From: Jeotgalibaca sp052266715
Lineage (GTDB): Bacteria > Bacillota > Bacilli > Lactobacillales > Aerococcaceae
Direction: 5' to 3' (one strand)
DNA length: 38,200 nt
Assembly: GCA_052266715.1 (NCBI GenBank)
Contig: JBQPRB010000014.1
The position numbers and the translations under genes are program-made. The notes below the pieces were generated by a model. It was not told the DNA's origin. It made no database searches and was given only the letters and a program-made list of their open reading frames with translations. Of the stretch, positions 33,275 to 38,200 are shown one piece after another (position 1 is the stretch's first letter; every line of letters starts with the position of its first letter).

Positions 33275-34225
33275 TTGAGTTTTATGCAAATTAAAGATCT
33301 AAAAGTGCATTATCCTATTCGAAGTGGATTTTGGAACCGCGTGACGGACCATGTTCATGCTGTTGACGGGATAAACTTGGAAATCGAAGAAGGAAAAACA
33401 TATGGTTTGGTTGGTGAATCCGGTTCTGGTAAATCTACAATCGGAAAAGCTATCATCGGGTTGGAAAAGATAACAAGTGGACAAGTTGTTTATGAAGGCG
33501 AAGATGTAACGAACAAAGCCCGTAAACGTACTTCCCCTTATAATCGTAATGTGCAAATGATTTTCCAGGACTCAATCTCAAGCTTAAACCCGAGAAAACG
33601 TGTGTTGGACATCATTTCGGAACCGCTTGATAATTTTGAACGTCTATCACCTGACGAAACAAAACGTCGTGTTATTGAATTGTTGGATATTGTTGGTTTG
33701 CCAGAAGATGCATTATATAAATATTCTCATGAGTTTTCTGGGGGACAAAGACAACGTATTGGGGTTGCCCGTGCCGTTGCAACAAATCCTAAATTAATCA
33801 TTGCCGATGAACCTACATCAGCACTTGATTTGTCAGTTCAAGCACAAGTGTTGAACTTTATGAAACGTATTCAAGAAGAATACAACGTTTCATATTTGTT
33901 TATCTCCCATGACTTGGGTGTTGTGAAACATATGTGTGAAGATTTGGCAATTATGTATCGTGGACGTTTTGTTGAATTTGGAAACAAACAAGACATTTAC
34001 ACCAATCCACAACACATCTATACGAAACGACTTTTATCCGCTATTCCGGTAATGGATCCTCTAACACGCGATGCCCATAAAGCAAACCGTTTAGCAGTTG
34101 AAAAGGAATACGCTGATAATCAAGAGAAGTATTATGATGAAAATGGTCGTGTTTATGATTTAACCTCTCTATCCGATACTCATAAGGTTGCTATTCGACC
34201 AAGCGATATTAAGGGAGGTGCCTAA
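33275..34225 (+). CDS. oppF: Oligopeptide ABC transporter ATP-binding protein OppF
   Basis: The second ATPase has 316 residues. It has Walker A GESGSGKST (47-55), Q-loop FQDSISSLNPRKRV, signature FSGGQRQR, Walker B LIIADEPTSALDL and ISHDLGVV. It pairs with OppD on the membrane subunits. The start is TTG 33275, 1 nt after the oppD stop, with GGGGAGGTAG about 8 nt upstream. The C-terminal tail (about 260-316) is charged and typical of lactic acid bacterial OppF. Confidence 0.95.
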   Translation: MSFMQIKDLKVHYPIRSGFWNRVTDHVHAVDGINLEIEEGKTYGLVGESGSGKSTIGKAIIGLEKITSGQVVYEGEDVTNKARKRTSPYNRNVQMIFQDSISSLNPRKRVLDIISEPLDNFERLSPDETKRRVIELLDIVGLPEDALYKYSHEFSGGQRQRIGVARAVATNPKLIIADEPTSALDLSVQAQVLNFMKRIQEEYNVSYLFISHDLGVVKHMCEDLAIMYRGRFVEFGNKQDIYTNPQHIYTKRLLSAIPVMDPLTRDAHKANRLAVEKEYADNQEKYYDENGRVYDLTSLSDTHKVAIRPSDIKGGA

Positions 34226-34227
34226 TT

Positions 34228-35190
34228 ATGTGGAAAACAATTTTAAGACGAGTGCTTGTCATGATTCCGCAAATTTTAATTCTTAGCTTGCTTGTGTTCT
34301 TGATGGCACAAATTATGCCAGGGGACCCGTTTACAGGACTTATTACTCCTGATATGGACCCTGAAACAATTGAACGCCTACGTGAAGCAGCAGGTTTGAA
34401 TAATCCGTGGTATGTTCAGTATTGGGATTGGATTACAAATGCCTTGCAAGGGGATTTTGGTAAAAGTTACACATATAAAATTCCTGTAGCAGAATTAATT
34501 GGTCAACGTGTTGGTAACACCATTTGGTTATCCATCGTTTCCTTGATTTTTACATATCTAATCGCACTGCCTTTGGGTATGTATGCGGGACGTAAAAATG
34601 GGTCTTGGGGAGACAAAGCAATCAGTTTCTATAACTATGTCAGCTTTGCCATTCCAACTTTCGTTTTTGCACTTCTATTAATCTGGATTTTCGGTTTCAC
34701 TTTGGGCTGGTTCCCAACTAGAGGGACTGTAGCATCAGGTTTGGAAGTAGGGTCACTGGAGTATATCTGGAGTCGTTTCTACCACCTGATTTTACCGGCT
34801 ATGTCTTATGCGTTATTGGCAACTACAAGTACGATACAATATCTACGTACGGGTGTTATTGATGCCAAACAAGAAGACTATGTAAAAACTGCTCGTGCTA
34901 AAGGTGTTCCTGAAAAAGTCGTTTATAACAAACACATTTTCCGTAACTCAATTTTACCTATTGCTTCATTTCTAGGTTATGACATTACAGGCTTGATAGG
35001 TGGGTCCATCTTTATCGAACGGATCTTCTCATTCCCTGGGATGGGTCGCTTGTTTATCGATTCATTGGGCGCCCGTGATTATAGTGTCATCACCGCTTTA
35101 ATTCTACTATTTGGATTAACGGCGTTATTCGGTACTTTGCTATCTGATATCATCATGAGTATCGTTGACCCACGTATCCGTATCGAGTAG
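34228..35190 (+). CDS. oppB: Oligopeptide ABC transporter permease OppB
   Basis: The 320-residue membrane protein has a first helix at residues 8-28 (VLVMIPQILILSLLVFLMAQI), then MPGDPF and five further helices. The cytoplasmic EAA-type loop KTARAKGVPEKVVYNKHIFRNSILP contacts the ATPases. AAGGGAGGTG precedes ATG 34228. Confidence 0.95.
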   Translation: MWKTILRRVLVMIPQILILSLLVFLMAQIMPGDPFTGLITPDMDPETIERLREAAGLNNPWYVQYWDWITNALQGDFGKSYTYKIPVAELIGQRVGNTIWLSIVSLIFTYLIALPLGMYAGRKNGSWGDKAISFYNYVSFAIPTFVFALLLIWIFGFTLGWFPTRGTVASGLEVGSLEYIWSRFYHLILPAMSYALLATTSTIQYLRTGVIDAKQEDYVKTARAKGVPEKVVYNKHIFRNSILPIASFLGYDITGLIGGSIFIERIFSFPGMGRLFIDSLGARDYSVITALILLFGLTALFGTLLSDIIMSIVDPRIRIE

Positions 35191-35218
35191 AAATTAATAT
35201 AGAAATGGAGGTTATAAT

Positions 35219-36169
35219 ATGCTACCTGAAGAAGAGAAAAAACAAGCAAGTGCAGAAGAAGTAAGTGCGCACTTGGATACATTAGTCGAATCAGCTGATG
35301 AGCAGGGAACTGTTGTTGGTTTTGCAGTTATTGCTCGTGAATTTAAAAAAGATAAATTAGCCATGTTCTCACTGGGCTTATTAATTACATTGTTGCTCGT
35401 TATTTTTATTGGATCATATGCTTTCTTTGATCAAAGTGAAGTTATGCGTGTCCACATTTTAAATCGTTACGAGATGCCAGGGGCGGAATATTTCCTTGGC
35501 GCTGATGAGGGAGGACGGGACGTACTTGGACAATTGTTCATCGGTGCCCGCAATTCTATCATTATCGGTTTTAGTGTTACGATTATTACTGGTATCATCG
35601 GTATTGGCTTGGGAATCATTTCAGGCTACTACGGTGGAATCATTGATAACATACTGATGCGTATTGTGGACTTCATTATGGTTTTACCTACAAATATGAT
35701 TATTATTGTTTTTGTATCAATGGTACGTGATTACAATCTTGTGACGTTCGTACTTATTATGAGTGCTTTCAGTTGGGTAGGTAAGGCCCGTATTTTCCGG
35801 AGTCGTACATTATCCGAAGCTGAGCGTGATTATGTAAGTGCATCGAAAACATTAGGTACTAGTGATTTCAAAATCATGTTCCGCGAAGTGATGCCAAACT
35901 TGAGTTCATTGATAATCGTTAACTCGACATTGAACTTTGCAGGTAATATAGGAATCGAAACTGGTCTGAGTTTCTTGGGCTTCGGTTTACCACCATCTGT
36001 TCCAAGTTTAGGTACACTCATTGGGTTTGCGACATCCCCAGATGTCATCGAGAATAAAACATGGGTTTGGTTGCCAGCTTCAATACTGATTTTAGTGTTG
36101 ATGTTGAGCATAAACTATGTCGGCCAAGCGTTGCAGCGTTCGGCAGACTCTAAACAAAGATTAGGTTAG
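35219..36169 (+). CDS. oppC: Oligopeptide ABC transporter permease OppC
   Basis: The 316-residue partner of OppB has a long soluble N-terminal segment (about 50 residues, acidic) before the first membrane helix, then HFLGADEGGRDVL-like sequence (YFLGADEGGRDVLGQ). The EAA loop region is YVSASKTLGTSDFKIMFREVMPN and the C-terminal motif is LSFLGFGLPPSVPSLG. GGAGG precedes ATG 35219. Confidence 0.95.
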   Translation: MLPEEEKKQASAEEVSAHLDTLVESADEQGTVVGFAVIAREFKKDKLAMFSLGLLITLLLVIFIGSYAFFDQSEVMRVHILNRYEMPGAEYFLGADEGGRDVLGQLFIGARNSIIIGFSVTIITGIIGIGLGIISGYYGGIIDNILMRIVDFIMVLPTNMIIIVFVSMVRDYNLVTFVLIMSAFSWVGKARIFRSRTLSEAERDYVSASKTLGTSDFKIMFREVMPNLSSLIIVNSTLNFAGNIGIETGLSFLGFGLPPSVPSLGTLIGFATSPDVIENKTWVWLPASILILVLMLSINYVGQALQRSADSKQRLG

Positions 36170-36187
36170 GAAAAGGGAGGAAATACA

Positions 36188-37990
36188 ATGTTCAAGAAAA
36201 AATTAGGTCTAGTTTCTTTAGCTGCTTTTGCGCTAACTCTAGCTGCTTGTACAGGCGGCGACGGTGAAGAAACTTCTTCAACAGATACTGGTTCAGTATC
36301 AGAATCAACAGCTGGTGGCGAAGAAAGTGGTGTTGTTGAGTTCGAAACAGTCATGACAAATGACGAAGAGTCAATTGAAGGTGGCACATTGCGTTACGCT
36401 ATGGTTGCCAGCTCACCATTCCAAGGTATCTTCAGTCCAGAATTCTATGAAGATGCTTATGATGCTGAATTAATGGGATTCTCTCATGAGATGCTATTCT
36501 CAGTTGACGAAAGTTTTATGCTTTCACAAGATGGTATGGCTACTTTCGAATTTGACGAAGAAGCAAAAACTATCGCAATTACTTTGAAAGATGACTTGAA
36601 ATGGTCAGATGGCGAGCCATTGACTGCTGAGGACGTATTGTTCTCATATGAAGTTATCGGTAGTCCAGAATATGCTGGTGTACGTTACGGTGCGGATTTC
36701 GAAAACATCGTAGGTATGGCTGAATATAAAGCTGGCGAAGCTGATACTATTTCAGGGATCACTGTTTCAGATGATCAAAATATTACAATTGAATACATCG
36801 AAGTTAATCCATCCATTCTTCAATCAGGTGGTGGTATCTGGGGTTACCCAATGCCAAAACACCAATTGGAAAATGTAGCAATTGCTGACTTGGCTTCTTC
36901 TCCAGAAATTCGTAACAATCCTGTTGGTGCAGGTCCATTCCGTGTTAAATCTATTACACCGGGTGAGTCTGTAGAATATGAAGCAAACGAACACTACTGG
37001 AAAGGTGCTCCTAAATTGGATGGCGTTGTTGTAGAAGTTGTTGCTCCAGAAACAATCGTTTCTGAAATGGAAAATGGTAACTACGATGTTGCTTCCATGC
37101 CAACAGACCAATACGACACTTACAAAGATGGCGAAAACTTTACACTTCTAGGCCGTCAAGAATTAGCTTATACATACATTGGATTCAAACTTGGTCAATG
37201 GGATGCTGAAGCTGCTAAAAATGTTTCCAACCCAGATGCTAAAATGGCTGATGTGAACTTGCGTCAAGCTATGGCATACGCGATCGATAACAACGCAATT
37301 GCAACTGAGTTCTACCAAGGACTTCGTGAAAATGCGAAAGTTATGATTCCACCAGTATTTGGTGATTTTGTAAACACTGAAATCGAAGGTTTCACATATG
37401 ATCCAGACAAAGCAGCACAAATCTTGGATGACGCTGGTTATGTCGATACTAATGATGACGGATTCCGTGAAACTCCAGAAGGTGAAGAGTTAGTAATCAA
37501 CTTTGCATCTATGGCAGGTGGCGCAACTTCTGAGCCAATCGCACAATACTACCTACAAGAATGGAATAACATCGGTTTGAATGTACAATTGGCTACAGGT
37601 CGTCTAATCGAGTTCCAAGCTTTCTACGATATGCTTGAAGCTGATAACGAAGATATTGATGTTTACCAAGCAGCTTGGGGAACAGGACATGATCCAAACC
37701 CAACTGGCCTATACGGTGAAACAGCAGCATTTAACTACACTCGCTATGTGAATGAAGAAAATACTGCTATCTTGAACAAAATCAATTCTAAAGACGCATT
37801 TGATCCAGAATTCAAATTTGAAGCATTCCACGAATGGCAAGAGCATATGTTCGAAAACGTTCCTGTAATTCCTACTTTGTGGAGATCAGAAGTATTCGCA
37901 GTTAATAACCGCGTTAAAAACTATGATATCACTTACGGAACGACAGACGGCTGGGAAGCTGTAGAATTAACATCTGAAACAGCATACTAA
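36188..37990 (+). CDS. oppA: Oligopeptide-binding lipoprotein OppA
   Basis: This substrate-binding component has 600 residues. The N-terminus is a lipoprotein signal: KKK, a hydrophobic core and the lipobox LAAC with Cys21 as the acylated residue. A low-complexity Gly/Ser/Glu/Thr linker (22-60) follows. The mature part belongs to the SBP_bac_5 family, with LKWSDGEPLTAEDVLFSYE, NPVGAGPFRV, the central lobe and a C-terminal PVIPTLWRSE. Peptides bound outside the cell are passed to OppBC. AAAAGGGAGG precedes ATG 36188. It is last in the operon, ended by a strong terminator. Confidence 0.96.
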   Translation: MFKKKLGLVSLAAFALTLAACTGGDGEETSSTDTGSVSESTAGGEESGVVEFETVMTNDEESIEGGTLRYAMVASSPFQGIFSPEFYEDAYDAELMGFSHEMLFSVDESFMLSQDGMATFEFDEEAKTIAITLKDDLKWSDGEPLTAEDVLFSYEVIGSPEYAGVRYGADFENIVGMAEYKAGEADTISGITVSDDQNITIEYIEVNPSILQSGGGIWGYPMPKHQLENVAIADLASSPEIRNNPVGAGPFRVKSITPGESVEYEANEHYWKGAPKLDGVVVEVVAPETIVSEMENGNYDVASMPTDQYDTYKDGENFTLLGRQELAYTYIGFKLGQWDAEAAKNVSNPDAKMADVNLRQAMAYAIDNNAIATEFYQGLRENAKVMIPPVFGDFVNTEIEGFTYDPDKAAQILDDAGYVDTNDDGFRETPEGEELVINFASMAGGATSEPIAQYYLQEWNNIGLNVQLATGRLIEFQAFYDMLEADNEDIDVYQAAWGTGHDPNPTGLYGETAAFNYTRYVNEENTAILNKINSKDAFDPEFKFEAFHEWQEHMFENVPVIPTLWRSEVFAVNNRVKNYDITYGTTDGWEAVELTSETAY

Positions 37991-38012
37991 TATAACTGAA
38001 CCTAATCTTATG

Positions 38013-38041
38013 GACTGAGAGAAATCTCAGTCTTTTTTTTT
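38013..38041 (+). terminator. Terminator of the opp operon
   Basis: GACTGAGA (38013-38020) pairs with TCTCAGTC (38025-38032) across a GAAA tetraloop, followed by T9. Confidence 0.95.
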
Positions 38042-38058
38042 GTGGCTCTATAATAAAT

Positions 38059-38096
38059 GGTGTTGGTGAATCAAAATGATTCACCGGCACCTTTTT
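38059..38096 (+). terminator. Terminator-like hairpin in the IS end
   Basis: GGTGAATC (38065-38072) pairs with GATTCACC (38078-38085). An outer GGTG/CACC pair (38059-38062 with 38088-38091) sits across a 2-nt internal loop, then T5. It lies between the IS tip and the transposase promoter region, where it could block read-through from outside. Confidence 0.6.
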
Positions 38097-38130
38097 CTGT
38101 TTTTAACGACAAAAAAGGTCCGTGAACCCC

Positions 38131-38136
38131 TATAAT
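38131..38136 (+). promoter_or_regulatory. -10 of the transposase promoter
   Basis: TATAAT lies 33 nt before the transposase start. The only -35 candidate (ACGACA 38106-38111) is 19 nt away and weak. Confidence 0.35.
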
Positions 38137-38169
38137 TAAGTTACCACACCAAATAATAGGAGGATTCAC

Positions 38170-38200
38170 GTGACCCAAACCCATTGTATTAAAAAAATAC
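38170..38200 (+). CDS. ISL3-family transposase, 5' end only
   Basis: The open frame begins at GTG 38170, with AGGAGG 6 nt upstream, and reads MTQTHCIKKI before the window ends. ISL3-family transposases (DDE type) open with similar short sequence before a zinc-binding region. With ten residues visible, the call rests mainly on the adjacent inverted-repeat terminus. Confidence 0.55.
   Translation, partial: MTQTHCIKKI

Larger units (their letters stand above)
38044..38200 (+). mobile_element. Left end of an ISL3-family insertion sequence (truncated by the window)
   Basis: GGCTCTATAATAAATGGTGT from 38044 has the GGCTCT terminus of ISL3-family inverted repeats. It is followed by a non-coding lead and the start of a transposase gene in the same direction. 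The element sits right after the opp terminator. The other end and the target duplication are outside the window, so completeness is unknown. The family call comes from the terminus and the first transposase residues, by memory. Confidence 0.65.

Overview
The window looks like chromosome of a low-to-moderate GC Gram-positive of the order Lactobacillales, probably Carnobacteriaceae or Enterococcaceae. The evidence is strong AGGAGG-type ribosome binding sites, TTGACA/TATAAT promoters, an Enterococcus-hirae-type ntp V-ATPase operon, an RNase J2 paralogue, a PASTA-domain kinase, an oppDFBCA operon in the lactococcal order, and a Bacillus-like gene order from gmk to acpP. I cannot fix genus or species by reading alone.

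Layout. Positions 1-276 are the 3' end of a carboxyltransferase (oxaloacetate decarboxylase alpha / pyruvate carboxylase subunit B type), closed by a strong terminator. Positions 420-5538 hold asd, rnjB (RNase J2) behind a structured 300-nt leader, a ThiT-like membrane protein, and cardiolipin synthase. A lone leftward gene (5584-5931) carries two LexA-type SOS boxes around its -10 and encodes a small YolD-like protein. Positions 6150-14651 are the V/A-type ATPase operon ntpFIKECGABD; the c subunit keeps all the Na+ ligands known from E. hirae. It ends in an array of three 51-bp palindromic repeats.

Positions 14999-31983 follow the B. subtilis order gmk-rpoZ-priA-fmt-rsmB-prpC-prkC-rsgA-rpe-thiN-rpmB-yloU-fakA-recG-plsX-acpP, with coaBC, def, rlmN, sdaAA/AB, fapR, fabD and fabG absent from their usual slots. 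The functions are nucleotide supply, transcription, replication restart, initiator tRNA formylation, rRNA methylation, Ser/Thr phospho-signalling, ribosome assembly, thiamine diphosphate synthesis and membrane lipid synthesis. Where B. subtilis continues with rnc-smc-ftsY, this genome has oppDFBCA (32263-37990) for oligopeptide import. After its terminator comes the left end of an ISL3-family insertion sequence, cut by the window edge.

Most of the window is conserved housekeeping DNA. I see no obviously new multi-gene system. The best second-look items are the 51-bp palindromic repeat array after ntpD, the structured leader of rnjB, the isolated SOS-controlled YolD-like gene, a cre-like palindrome on the ntp promoter, the inverted repeat on the opp promoter, and the terminator-like hairpin inside the IS end.
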